Source: Atopsyche davidsoni
Taxonomy: Eukaryota > Arthropoda > Insecta > Trichoptera > Hydrobiosidae
DNA length: 64,000 nucleotides
NCBI GenBank assembly: GCA_022113835.1
Contig: JAILWY010000005.1
Coordinates: 5,412,501 to 5,476,500 of the forward strand
Direction of reading: 5' to 3'
Of this stretch, positions 36,137 to 46,834 are shown in pieces; within the stretch, counting starts at the first letter, position 1, and the number at the start of each line of letters is the position of its first letter. The notes under the pieces are model-generated. The model was given only the letters and a program-made list of their open reading frames with translations. It was not told the origin of the DNA and did no database searches. The position numbers were made by a program, and so were the translations under genes.

Positions 36137-36934
36137 AAAATATAAACATACATAAAGATATAAAAAAATATTTCCTGTGATGCTTTGGCTTAAATCTTAT
36201 TTGCTACTTGATAATGCTTGATAAATAATTTATGCGTAAAATTTTATGAGCATGTCAATACATTAATATGACGTTCGTGTAAATAAAACAAAACGGTGAG
36301 TGTGGCAAAAATTAATTACCCTCATATTTCAATTAATATTCACTGCTGTTTACGAATTCTGTTTAAAAAATATTGAATTTTAAATATGATAAATTTGACA
36401 ATAGTAGTCACAATAAAATAATATCTGATTTTATCATAATATATATATATTTGCTTTTATTATTGTGGTAACAATCAACCTTATATATCATAATTATAAT
36501 GATAACAGTACCTTTGTGTTTTGTCTTCACTTTGAGTTTATTAAAATTATTTGCATTCTAGTTTCGACCCAATACACCGGGTCATCATCACATGCATCAC
36601 TAAACGTTAAGTGATGAATCTGATGATGTTATCATTATAATAATGGATCTTCGCGAAGCAAACGCCTTGTCCCTCAACAAGGCTTATATATCATTATACA
36701 AAATTATAATTTTTTTTTGAATTACGTTATGAGATAAAACACTTGAAATTTCGTAAGTGTGCAAAAAAAAGTATGTATTCAAATGTAAATAAGTAAAAAA
36801 ATCTATTGTTTTCATTCATAAAATAATAAACGCCAAATTTGTGTACAAATCGAACATCATGCTGATGCAACATTAGAAAAAAACACTGCAGTAAGCACCG
36901 ATAGACACGCGTCATAACAAAATATTAGGGAAGG
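36137..36934. other. AT-rich non-coding DNA
   Basis: Holds repeat C and its hairpin (listed). Otherwise no feature. Confidence 0.5.
36497..36640 (+). repeat. Dispersed repeat C, copy 1, with hairpin
   Basis: ATAATGATAACAGTACCTTTGTG, then TCTTCACTTTGAGTTTATTA and CTAGTTTCGACCC...GGGTCATCATCA, recur on the minus strand at 46835-46925. In this copy a fold-back follows (36581-36627): CATCATCACATGCATCACT against AGTGATGAATCTGATGATG. A 'GTTTCGACCC...GGGTCATCATC' end suggests a retroelement 3' terminus, class undetermined. Confidence 0.65.
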
Positions 36935-37140
36935 CGCTGGGCGGAGTGCGCTGGGCGTGCGTGGCGTGACGCGCAGGCAACGCCGCGGCGAGACGGTTCT
37001 AATTCCGTCACGTGACAAGATGGGGGCCAAAACGAGCCGCGGCCTCTGACAGCTGATGCAGCGCAGGCCGCGCGGGGGGCCGCTATATCCGTCCTGCTCC
37101 TCCGCTCCTCTGCACCTCTGCTCGGGGACTCCGCACAAAG
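36935..37140. promoter_or_regulatory. CpG island with palindromic E-box
   Basis: The most GC- and CpG-dense patch in the window. Contains the perfect palindrome GTCACGTGAC (37007-37016), a canonical bHLH-Zip E-box, followed directly by AAGATGGGGGCC, a relative of the YY1/Pho-type AAGATGGCGGC word seen at 55612. Minus-strand frames of 93 and 95 codons overlap in different phases, which argues against coding. It could be an intronic promoter or enhancer. Confidence 0.4.
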
Positions 37141-37183
37141 TATTCGACCGAACCGACTTAACATTTTAAATAACATACTCGAT

Positions 37184-37555
37184 TGATTTTTATTGGTGAC
37201 CGGTTTTGCCAACCTTTCACTTTGGCATTAATAACGAATTCCACTATAAGAAATTCAATATTTTTGACAGAGAGTACTTGGTGGAATTCCATAATAATAT
37301 TTTTGAGTAACACAGGATAACTACTTTAGATAATTACCCCATTAATATAAAAACATTGCAATTATATAGAATCCTCCACTTGTCAGGTACATTAAAATCA
37401 CATTAGCCCTTACCACCTGACAATCACTCTCTCTCTTTCCAACAACCTCTCTCTCTAACAATTGTTTACATAATTGCTTATTATTATATAAAATCTAACT
37501 CTGTTTGATAATGCCAACGTGAAAGGTTGGCGAAACCGGTCACAAATAAAAACGA
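37184..37555. mobile_element. Inverted-repeat element, arms about 48 bp
   Basis: The left arm (37184-37231) contains TTGGTGACCGGTTTTGCC and AACCTTTCACTTTGGCATTA. The right arm (37507-37555) is its reverse complement with a handful of mismatches (ATAATGCCAACGTGAAAGG, TTGGCGAAACCGGTCAC). About 275 bp separates them, including repeat E copy 2. It could be a non-autonomous TIR transposon or a pair of inverted 3' ends. No target duplication recognised. Confidence 0.65.
37264..37302 (-). repeat. Dispersed repeat E, copy 2
   Basis: Reverse complement of the block at 18383-18415: TGACAGAGAGTACTTGGTGG and AATTCCATAATAATA. It lies inside the inverted-repeat element. Confidence 0.7.
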
Positions 37556-37587
37556 ACATGTGGAAAACATATGTCTATTTTTAGATT

Positions 37588-37825
37588 TAACGTCAATCAG
37601 ATGCGTATTTATTACCCATTACGGGTTTATTATATTATTACTAATATGGTTGATTAGGCACATTAGTTCATACACAGAAGATGATTTAAAGAAACTCTCA
37701 GAAAAATATAATCGTGATTTATGTGGGATTTGAACCCACATCCCCTGGCTTACATGGCCGGTGTACTAACCCTTGTACTAACGAACCACTTCCGTTTATC
37801 GAGAATTTTGAACAATCATACTCTC
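37588..37825 (-). mobile_element. tRNA-derived SINE, copy 9 (near full length)
   Basis: Minus strand. The tail begins at about 37588 (AACGTCAATCAG; GTAATGGGTAATAAATACGC in minus reading). The B box at 37727-37737 (GGTTCAAATCC) is intact inside a paired T arm, GTGGGTTCAAATCCCAC. The head includes ACGAACC/AGTACAAGGGTTAGTAC. About 238 bp. The least altered head in the window, so this is the best reference copy. Repeat E sequence (GTACTCTCTGTCA) follows at 37838. Confidence 0.85.
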
Positions 37826-37837
37826 ATAAAAATATAT

Positions 37838-37860
37838 GTACTCTCTGTCAAAAATATTGA
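37838..37860 (+). repeat. Dispersed repeat E, fragment copy 3
   Basis: GTACTCTCTGTCAAAAATATTGA matches the end of copy 2 read in the opposite direction. It lies 12 bases beyond the head of SINE copy 9. Confidence 0.55.
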
Positions 37861-39169
37861 TTACTCAAACCAGCTTAATTATTATGGCATATTTCAAATA
37901 GTGCGTTTTACAGTTTTAACACGTACTTTTAATACGATAATGAACTGAAAATCATCAACAAATTACATATTAAAAATGTTTTCAGTTTACAATGACATAT
38001 CATCCTCTAGTCGTCTGCGAATTCCCTTACAATACAATACGATCACACACAAAAATTTGTTTATCAATCCCGTACGAACATCAATTGTAATTTTTTTTAA
38101 AATCATTATTTAAATACAAAATATTTGATTTATTAAAAAGATAATTTTTAATAAAAAAAAATTCCCAAAGGTACTCGGTAAAGTTTAATTTCAGACACGG
38201 AGACTTTTTATCATACTTGCTTGACATCAATGAACAGTATTTAACTCGTCAGTGCCAGAAAACTGGTAACTGTTTAAAAAAATTACATTATCACTGATTT
38301 CAAAGAACGCTTAATCATCATAATATTATGAAATCGTTTGAAGTAACTTCTTTGAAATAACTACATTGAGTCCGTATATAGATATATATTATAGCTGCCC
38401 CTGCCTGTACTTACTGCGGTTATAATGGGGATTTCCAAGAGATTCTACACCGCCTTGTGCGATCCTTCATTTGGAAAGTGTAGACAGCTTTAATGCACTC
38501 ACGATTACACTTCACTCATGTCAACGTCACGATAAAACATTACATACTTTATCCATGTCCATAAACACGATACAAACCATGCTCTGTCTATCAGCTTAAA
38601 GACGAACGAAGTTTAAGAAACCTTACGTCGCATGATAAAATTTAAAACATTTTTGAATTATAGAGGCTGCGAATATTCTACCCTGACGGTGAATATCAAA
38701 TACTGGCATTGGAAAAGTTGAAAACGATTGTAATTTCAAGGATATGTATACATTACATATAATTGAATCGCCCGATGCTGTAAGTGTACTTATTGAAAAC
38801 TACCCCCAACAGTATCATAAGAAAGAACAACAAGTATCATAAAAGTATTATTAACGTTATATCATTGTAGATTAATGAGTTCGCGTATATGCTATCGTCA
38901 TAATAAAAAATAAAAAAAAAAAACTATATATTAACTCTTAACACCGGTTTGTTATTTGCTTGTCAAAACTCTAGGTTAAACGACCCCTACAACTAGACGA
39001 CAATATGCAACGTTTCATCACTTTTGGAAATCTGCCAATAAAGAAAAATCCTAATTAAAAATTTTAAATATAAACTCGACAGCGCGAGTGATTTGCTTCC
39101 GATTCGATTCATTTCCGTTTTGAACAAGCCGTGAAAACTTTTATATTAAAAATAAAATATACACGAGAC
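37861..39169. other. AT-rich non-coding DNA
   Basis: No feature recognised. Ordinary AT-rich sequence. Confidence 0.55.
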
Positions 39170-39360
39170 ACCAGCTCCAGACCATCTGGGAGCGTCCTGG
39201 AGCTGCGCACCTTTGAATCTAGGCGGTTAATAGAAAATCCTCGCTACTAGATGTAATTACTGCACTGGAGTCGTCCTGAGGCGCCGAGTAAACAAGCCGC
39301 TTGTGATAAAGCCCCGTATCCTGAAGCCATCTCCACCACCTCCTAAAGAGTTACATTTCA
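39170..39360. promoter_or_regulatory. Candidate enhancer island
   Basis: A GC-richer patch holding a partial inverted repeat (CCAGCTCCAGACC and GGTC-type words around CAGCTCCAG / CTGGAGCTG at 39170-39205), plus TGTAATTACTG near 39250 (homeodomain TAATTA) and GTAAACAA near 39288 (forkhead). No frame. Short matches, moderate support. Confidence 0.35.
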
Positions 39361-39464
39361 AAAAGTCTACTTTAAATCGAAAGCTGTGGTGCTATTTACT
39401 GCTTTGTGCCTGCATGACTTAACACTATTTGCGTTGTTGTATTTTTATATGTTAATATAATATA

Positions 39465-39641
39465 ATGTTCTTCTTCAAATGCCTCTACTCAGAGGAGGTT
39501 AGGGACCATCTCATTGTACATATCTCTATGCCTGTTCGTGATTTTCTAAGGGAGAATAATGTAGTGGGTCCCCAAGTACTTCTAAACCGCAGTTTTATAT
39601 TCAAAGGAAAGATCTGCGAATTGCTGTTGCCCAATAGCATA
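39465..39641 (+). repeat. Dispersed repeat family B (B' variant), copy flanking the mariner
   Basis: Starts TTCTTCTTCAAATGCCTC, with the core TCAGAGGAGGTTAGGGACCA. It continues into a second block (GTAGTGGGTCCCCAAGT, CCGCAGTTTTATATTCAAAG, AATTGCTGTTGCCCAATAG) that is shared with 48994-49100 (minus) and, in part, 60893-61020. It ends exactly where the mariner begins. The 78-codon frame across it is a shadow of the repeat. Confidence 0.7.
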
Positions 39642-40653
39642 CGAGGGAGATCCGATAAGTACTTAGCCTACAAAAGAAAAACGAAAATTTTGGAAAAGTA
39701 GCGATTTAATCTCCTTTTAGCTCGATACTCTTGATCCAGCGATGCTCCAACTTCTTTAACCCATCTGAAAAATACGTTTTCTCGAGGTCTGCAAAGTAGG
39801 CCTCCGTGGCGATGATGACCTCCTCATTCGATTTAAATTTCTGCCCGGCGAATGACTTTTTCAAGTTTGGAAACAACAAAAAAATCGCACGGGGCCCAAT
39901 CTGGAGAATATGGTGGATGGAAGAGCAGGTCGTAGTGCAATTCGTCCGCCGGGTGAAGTCCACTGTTTCGACTGTTCCTTGGTCTCTGGTGTGTATCAGT
40001 GGATCCATGATTCATTAATTCATTGTCACGAAACGACGCAAAAACTCCTTCGGATTGCGCTTAAGCAGCGTCAAACACTGCTCCGAAGTGGTCTCACGGT
40101 TGCGCTTGTTGTCCGGAGTGAGCAAACGCAGCACCCATAGCGCCGACAGCTTTCTCATGCCATAAAATTTCATGCAGGATATGACCCACGCGGTCTTTTG
40201 AAATGCCTACTGTTTCAGCTATCTCGCGCACCTTTAATCGGCGGTCTGCAAGTTATCAAGTTATCCTCCGTGGTAGATATTTTCGGGCCACCTGGGCGTG
40301 GCTCATCAAAAACCGACGTGCGACCACGTTGAAACTCGTTAAACCTATTTTCGACGGTCGCCATCGAAAGATAAGAGTCACCGTACACAGCATTCATGCG
40401 CTCTTTAATTTCGCTGCGCGATTTCCCTTCCAAAGACAAGAATCGAATCACCGACCGATATTGCTCTTTTTCCATTTTTCTAAAATACGCGTACACGTCC
40501 GCTTCCATACGCGGTCAAAACAAAACTACGAGTCCGATTCAGCTGAAATTTTAATAGTAGCCGTCTACAAGAATGTACTACGCGATAGTAAATCTCTCTT
40601 GCGATACTAGCACCATCGGGCGGTGAGGCTAAGTACTTATCGGACCGCCCTCG
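39642..40653 (-). mobile_element. mariner element, defective
   Basis: 27-bp terminal repeats at 39642-39668 and 40627-40653, 25 of 27 positions matching (CGAGGG, then TCCGATAAGTACTTAGCC common to both). TA precedes the left end; the right flank reads AT, so the TA duplication is not intact. Total 1012 bp against about 1.3 kb for full mariners, matching an internal deletion in the transposase. Transposase orientation is minus. The intact ends mean it could in principle be mobilised by a transposase from elsewhere; its own is dead. Confidence 0.93.
39706..40508 (-). pseudogene. mariner transposase, broken
   Basis: Starts MEADVYAYFRKMEKEQYRSV (HTH domain), with GRTSVFDEPRPGGP near residue 70. 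At about 40255 an eight-base repeat (AAGTTATC twice) and loss of several codons shift the frame; DRRLKV/REIAETVGISKDRV continues in another phase. Around 40005-40030 the first catalytic region appears as N-E-S-W-I-H, with Asp replaced by Asn, and is followed by a stop. After KEQSKQWTSPG the sequence jumps to LHYDLLFHPPYSPDWAPCDFF, so the segment with the second catalytic Asp is deleted. The third motif and the C-terminus (ADLEKTYFSDGLKKLEHRW, ELKGD, stop) are present but frameshifted. Non-functional by several independent lesions. It resembles the insect mellifera/vertumnana-type mariners by memory. Confidence 0.9.
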
Positions 40654-42015
40654 ATGTAATAAGAGCATTTTACTTTATACATCACGTATGTACAAATCAA
40701 TGCTGACTCGTGGATATTAAGGTTTGTATATGGATGCTTAACACTGTATTAGTATATTACAATGTTCTACTTTTCCGAGTTGGTATTGAATAGAGACATT
40801 ATAGTGAAGCACTTATTAAATCAGTACGTCATTGTTTCAAATTTTTTCAACGGCAATTTTGGGCGTTTATTTCGGCTATAAAAAGTACTTTTGTTTTCGC
40901 ACAACCTGCAATCAAACTCTTGAAACTTACAATCAAATTTGTCTTATAAAAAAAGTCGTACGAGATCGCGATTTCCTTTTACTTTCATTCCCATATTACT
41001 GCCTTCTAAATATATTGAGTAATTTCATAGGTCAATCCAACCTTACGAAATTGTGATTACCAACTCCTACCCCAATATCGGATATTCAACAAAACCAACA
41101 TCTTTGATTTTTCAAATTGTATGACTATTTTAAGGCAGTTCAATTATTTTTCTTATATTGACTTGAGATTTTAATTTAAACCTGAACAACTCTTAATCCT
41201 GGCTCTATTTTTTGTACTTATCATATGGTTAAATGATTAAAATAGTTGCTTAATAACCATGAAAATCTGGACTCAAATTCAGACGGATAACCTCAAATTT
41301 TAACTCAATTAAAATCACGTGACATTGAAAGATTTTCAAAAATACATGTGATTTTTTAAATACATTTTTACAAATAAAACCGAGTTAGCATTTAATTAGA
41401 CAAGATTTTTTTCAATTTTAATAAATCTGTGCTTAAATATATTCTCAAGAAAATTCATCATTAAAATAAAATGGTAAGTAAAAAAATTTGAGCTCCTTGT
41501 AAATATATAGAAAAAAACAGTTATCCAGCTATAAAAATAAAATATAAATGATTGAATTAACGTTTGTATATGACATTGTTCCGTAAATTCAAACAAAAAC
41601 ACATTTTAGGACATGACGTATGAACTCATTACACTACAGCAAAGATTTTTAACAAAAACCCAATTAATCTCTGTAAATAAAACCTGCTGTAAACTAACAC
41701 GTGTGCTTAATTAGTATCGCGCACCTCGACACAGGCTTTTAATAAATAACGTCATTTATCCTGACCGTACGCTTTTACATAGTTGGGTTACATTGCAAAA
41801 AAAGACTTCATATACAGGGGATACCAAACATGCTACAAGTCTTTCAAACTGGTAGTTTTATCACTATATTGAGTTAAAAAAATTATTTAAAATCGTCATC
41901 ATATACCCAAAACCCCTCGAATCCATAGTTACCCTAGCATATGAAAAATATGTTCTTTGCGTATAGTCTTAACACTCAACGCTAGTAGCCATGTACCGGG
42001 TACGTTACAAAATGA

Positions 42016-42023
42016 TGACGTCA
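42016..42023. promoter_or_regulatory. CRE palindrome TGACGTCA
   Basis: Extended symmetric site ATGATGACGTCATCG (12-bp perfect palindrome GATGACGTCATC). One of six in the window. Confidence 0.4.
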
Positions 42024-42196
42024 TCGTATTGATGAATCGTGGCATGACAACGCGAAGCACATATTATTAAATGTATTATTAAAAATTCAGCTGTTTCAGG
42101 GAGTCGCCATATTTATTCCACAGCAATATTTTTTTACTCTTTTTGTACATACTTACAGGTTTATATGTCTGTAACAAGCTTGAAATCATCCTGTAT

Positions 42197-42220
42197 ATAT
42201 ATATATATATATATATATAG
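42197..42220. repeat. (AT)n microsatellite
   Basis: About 12 uninterrupted AT units. Confidence 0.85.
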
Positions 42221-42651
42221 CAGTACTAAAAATTATTTTCACGTTTGGATTTTAAAATGAATAAAAGTTTGTTACAGAATAACACCTGCCACGAATTTTA
42301 AATTCAAGTTGTTTATGTCTAAGATTCATCCACCTGAGGGCACAGATTTCATTTTTTTTTTTTTTTTTTTTGATTCTTCTTGGATTTAAGCTATTTGATA
42401 TTACAACCCACTTTTTTGTCTACATAGTTAAATACACATAATCGTATTACTCGACTATTCTTTGAGACATTTGAGGTAATTTGGGAGTAATTAATCTAGC
42501 TACACCACACTGTTAAGGAGAAGGCCGTAAAGAGAGAAGAAAAAGGCAAATAATTTTAGGCATCCTAAAGTAACTGTGACTGTTTTTGATTTGATACGAG
42601 TCAGTGTTTCTTGAAAGTTTGTCTATATAAAATTAACTTCCTTCTTCAATT

Positions 42652-42715
42652 AAATTCGAACCCTGTACCTCGTGGTAAGCAAACGAGCGTACTGGCAACT
42701 AAACTAAGATAGGGA
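42652..42715 (-). repeat. tRNA-like sequence (tRNA pseudogene or SINE head)
   Basis: Minus strand: TTAGTTTAGTTGCC (D-arm/A-box-like), a CTCGT...ACGAG five-base stem with a nine-base loop at the anticodon-arm position, then GGGTTCGAAT (B box). The T-arm stem and acceptor pairing are poor, so not a functional tRNA. Confidence 0.45.
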
Positions 42716-45368
42716 ATAAATATTTCTGTATATTATACAATCGAGCCTTACTACCTACGATAAAAAGTATGAGATCACGTCTCAAAAGAAATAATATTAC
42801 ATCGTTTATATCTTATAATGTTATATAGTAATTACTCCTCGACGAGTCATTCCAGTCCCGTTTTTAGAGCAAGCCGAATAATAATTACTACCCTCTCCTG
42901 AAAGTAATGTACCGATGTTGGGCGATAACTTGGTTCGTTCATCCCTCCTCGCAGGGTCGCCACAGTGAAAAAGTTATTTCAAAGCTGTTAAAACTATTAT
43001 ATCTCTTCATTGTCGTATTTCAGAGACTTACTTCAGAATTGAGATTGTTTCCAGATTGATATTTGAATATTTCAGGAGTGATGCTTGCAAAGAAGGGCAG
43101 AAGACTTCATAATAAAAAAAGCTACTCCACAGACACAGTGGAAAAGTTTCAGTTGTATTGATCACAGATAAATAATGCCTATATAATAATAAGAATGATG
43201 ATGATACCAAAATAAGTTGTTAGTACTCTCAGAGTTCCAATCTAAAATCTATGCTTTGGAAACGGTTGTTATTTACGTCAAAACAACGCAAATCTAAATT
43301 TATGGCAGCGATGTAAACTAGAATAACTAAAGCAGAAACATGATATTATTAAAGAGAGGTATGCTTAATGGTAACAGGTATTCCCATTTATTATCAAAAC
43401 TAATCCAATCTGTCGAACAAGTTAGAAATAGAGTCGAGCCCACTCAGTACGTGTGCTTGCTCGCCGCCAGCCTCGTATCGGTAGATCGGGCGAAATTGGT
43501 TTTGGGGAGATAGATTATAAATCATGCATCCGTTTTGAAACTTAGTAAACGATAGCATTTATATTTCTATAATTACTTGATTTAATGTTAAAAATCGCTG
43601 CATGGATGTTACATTTAAATTAAATAAAATAAGCAACTAATATATAATTGCGATCAATGAAAACATCAATCGTACATCGTACGCGTTGATTTGAGCAAGT
43701 TATATATTGTGTAAGTATTTCAAGTATAAAAAAAATAACAACAGTTCTATTTTGAGTACGTTTTTTTTTTAATCGCAGGTTATCTCGACACCACACGAGT
43801 ATGTTCGGCTTTGTATTGTGAAATTATTTTTTTATATGAAGCATTATTACCATTTTAGGTGCAACCACACACGATCAATGACTCAGCTTGACATAGTATC
43901 ATTTTGATTTATAAAATGCAGCTAGATTCAGTTTATCTAACGATTTTATTAAATAAAAACAATTTGTATCAGCATATATAAATAAATACTCGATCAAGAA
44001 TCAACGGTTTAACCACTGACCCAGTAAGCCAAACATCAATATAATTACTTAATCTTTTTAAGACAGATTAAATTATTATGTTATTTGCTTTATAATTTAG
44101 AGTAAACAATCGTGGACTTGCTCTTCCACTAAAGTCAAGAAACTCTATTGGTTTTTATTTACACACCGAGAATTTCAGATATGTTTCATTAGTACTGCTT
44201 TATATATCAGTAAACAATCTCAATAACCTAATTTCTATTTATTGATAATAAAGTTCTAGAACGCATGACAAAAATACATATGTTGTTAATATTAACAAAG
44301 AAAACTGTATACTTAAACCTTAAAAAAAACTTTTTACAACTCATAGTCAAAGAATAAAATAAAGCAAGGCAGTACATAGACTAAAGAAATTCAATCAAAG
44401 AATCCCTTATTTCTGCTTATAAAGAATAAATAAAAAGGTTTGAAAGAATAATATTTAATAAATGTGAAATATCTGCAAGTTTTCTGTACTATACATTCTA
44501 TAAAATCTTGTAATCGGATTTTTATTAATATTTACAGTTTAATTAAATATATTCAAAAAATTAAAACGGAATTGTAGCGAATAAAATCTGTAATTCACAT
44601 AACGATTTAAGATTGATTGAATATAACTTATAATTTATCATTTAAAAAAAGTGTACCACAGGGTCACCACAGATGCACCGACGATTATGATAACTTCAGT
44701 AACGATAAATAATTTACTATCTAGATCTATTACACGAAAAGCCAATGTACTGTAATGAATGTTAACTTTAATTTACTAGCACACGTCAGCGAGGTTCAAG
44801 TCAGCCAATTATGAATTATAACACCTTCATCAAATTACAATACTCATTGATGTTTCAACACAATTTAAACACAGCCAACAAGTAGACAGAGACTATACTT
44901 AAATCAATGAAATCGAGTGCTTGGCCAATTACCCCCAAGTCCCTATCCAATACAATACGTGACAAATCCAAGGCGTGCGGTTTGATATGCATACATGATC
45001 ATAAGCAGTTATCATCCACTCATACAGCATTTAAATATTCTACTAACTAATTTACTGTGGAGGTACTCAGACAGAACCACGATCGAAAGTGAATTGATAT
45101 CGGGGAATAACCAACGACGAAAGCCGAGCTGTCGGGAGCCCAGCTGGCTGAGATATGAAGCCTCGATGTAGATTGACGTTAACAACATTTAGCGTATAGA
45201 TCGAATGATTGAGATTGTGCTTGTGCTAAAATGTTCATACTATTAATAGATCTATTCAAAATGTAGTTCATAACATAGCTTCTGTTCTGTATATACTGTG
45301 CGACTTTATAGAATAAACATAGTTTTACGTATACGTATTGAGGTATCACTGCTTGAATATAATTGTTA
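42716..45368. other. AT-rich non-coding DNA
   Basis: A small GC rise near 43430-43500. No feature recognised. Confidence 0.55.
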
Positions 45369-45432
45369 GCTAGCAGCTCAGTGGAAAGGCTGTTGACTTT
45401 TGGTTAAGAATTTCCACATTTGATCCCTGTTC
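45369..45432 (+). repeat. tRNA-like sequence (tRNA pseudogene or SINE head)
   Basis: CAGCTCAGTGGAAAGGC is a near-exact tRNA D-arm/A-box. GACTTTTGGTTAAG follows at the anticodon-arm position, then CATTTGATCCCTG as a degraded B box 30 bases on. Stems do not pair well, so a relic is likely. Different from the SINE family elsewhere in the window. Confidence 0.45.
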
Positions 45433-46074
45433 TGATAGATTTACAACTCGCACAGTTGAACTCTTGAATTATGTACAAAAAAACAGACCTAAACTCTCTA
45501 AGAGCTATAAAATTTTTCAATTTTATGACTCATAATAGTACGATGAATAATCACAACTACAAAAGATGACGCACTAAAGTATGCAACTGCTTCATATTTT
45601 CTCAGTTCCCATGCTTCTTATTTACATAAAAAATATATGCATATAATCATACACAATAGCAAAAAAAAAAAAACAGCAGTTATAACCAATATTAGTACTT
45701 TTAATGTATTTTTAAGTACTATAAAATATGGAGTTTTTATTCTGTGAAAATTTAAAAAAAACTGTGTCAATGTACTAACAGGAGCGTTTGAAGCGTTTCC
45801 AATAAGCACTTTTTAAAACAAACCAAAAATATGAAAGAGTTTTGCCTCTACAATATTTTATACGTCCTACCACAAACAGGTAGAACGTAGAAACAAAAAT
45901 AATGTAGACTTGTTTTAAAAATACAACACATGGTAATTTTAACGTATTTATATCTCATCGTGCTAAAAAATATGTGTTATAATAACAGGAGTTATATTTT
46001 TAAAACAATACTACTAATCTGCCATTTTTCTAGGTATGTGTTTATTGGTAGTCTTGAAAATAGAGTCGATAATT
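45433..46074. other. AT-rich non-coding DNA
   Basis: No feature recognised. Confidence 0.5.
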
Positions 46075-46495
46075 TTTTTTTTAACCAAGCTAAATGTACT
46101 AAATAAAAAATTAAATTGGCTGAAACTCGAGAGAACAGATTAATTATTATTAGACTTATTAGTATTTTTAGACTGGAGAAATAAAACATGTTTAGTGAAA
46201 TGGTTACCAACCTCCACTGAGGAGAGGCACTTGGAGAAGAAGACGTACGTATACAGGCCCATGTTAAACATATTAAAATAATAGTTTTAAACACATGCTC
46301 AGATGCGCAAAAAGAGAACTCCTGACTTTATTAAAAAGGCATAAGGTATCGTATAAATAATAATTGTCTGAAAGTCGGGAGTACAGACTAATTCTTGTTA
46401 GAAATATCAGTCTTAATAGACTGGGGAAATTAAATATCCTCAATGAAATGGTGACCAGCCTCTTATGAAGAGAGGCACTGAACACAGTAATATCC
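46075..46495 (-). repeat. Two tandem family B copies, period 248 bp
   Basis: Minus-strand family B cores lie at about 46190-46252 and 46438-46487. GACTGG.GAAAT recurs at 46171 and 46419 and AGTGAAATGG / AATGAAATGG at 46194 and 46442, giving a 248-bp offset. The copies extend left into the family's tail (TTTCAGCCAA on the minus strand). Substitutions are many, so this duplication is older than those at 53 and 56 kb. Minus-strand frames of 100 and 70 codons are shadows of the repeat. Confidence 0.65.
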
Positions 46496-46590
46496 CGCTT
46501 TACGCGACCCCGTTATGCGCGGTTTCACTATAACGCGAATTTCACATTTTGCGTTAAAATGCTTCGCATTACGCGAATTTCTTATTTTAA
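46488..46590. mobile_element. Possible pogo/Tigger-like transposon terminus
   Basis: Starts CAGTAATATCCCGCTTTACGCG and carries four or five loosely periodic (about 16-17 bp) TTACGCG/TAACGCG/TATGCGCG words. This CAGTA..CC..CG opening is typical of terminal repeats of pogo/Tigger-class elements. No matching opposite end was found in the window, so the element is truncated or the identification is wrong. Confidence 0.4.
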
Positions 46591-46834
46591 GAATATGTAT
46601 TAACATAATGTAGTCATTGACTTCTCTTAACAATTAAAAACAGCATTGGGTGTTATGAACGTATTTTAAAAGAAACGCTACCCAAAAGACAATAGAAGTA
46701 TTTTTCAGTAAAAATAACATGTAATACTGCATAAAGTGTTCTTAGAATTAAAGTGATTGATTCAAATGATTCGTATTTTTTTTGTATTAAGTTTTGACTA
46801 TGTATGTATGTTTAATCGTAAATTCTGACGATGA
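46591..46834. other. AT-rich non-coding DNA
   Basis: No feature recognised. Confidence 0.5.

Larger units (their letters stand above)
40654..42649. other. AT-rich non-coding DNA
   Basis: No gene. Contains a CRE (42016), an (AT)n run at about 42197-42220 and a T run of about 22 at 42350-42371. Confidence 0.55.

Noticed and set aside
36857..37212. Two overlapping 93- and 95-codon minus-strand frames
   Set aside because: Both are open in different phases of a CpG island and one begins in an inverted-repeat arm that recurs at 37527.
39465..39701. 78-codon plus-strand frame next to the mariner
   Set aside because: It is the translation of a family B/B' repeat running into the mariner terminal repeat, not a gene.
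46021..46042. Plus-strand CATTTTTCTAG|GTATGT as a ratchet site
   Set aside because: Short tract, TAG acceptor, wrong strand, and it lies next to repeat-derived sequence.
45992..46485. Two similar minus-strand frames (100 and 70 codons) that might be a duplicated small protein
   Set aside because: Their similarity comes from the 248-bp duplication of family B DNA; composition is AT-driven and no coding constraint is visible.
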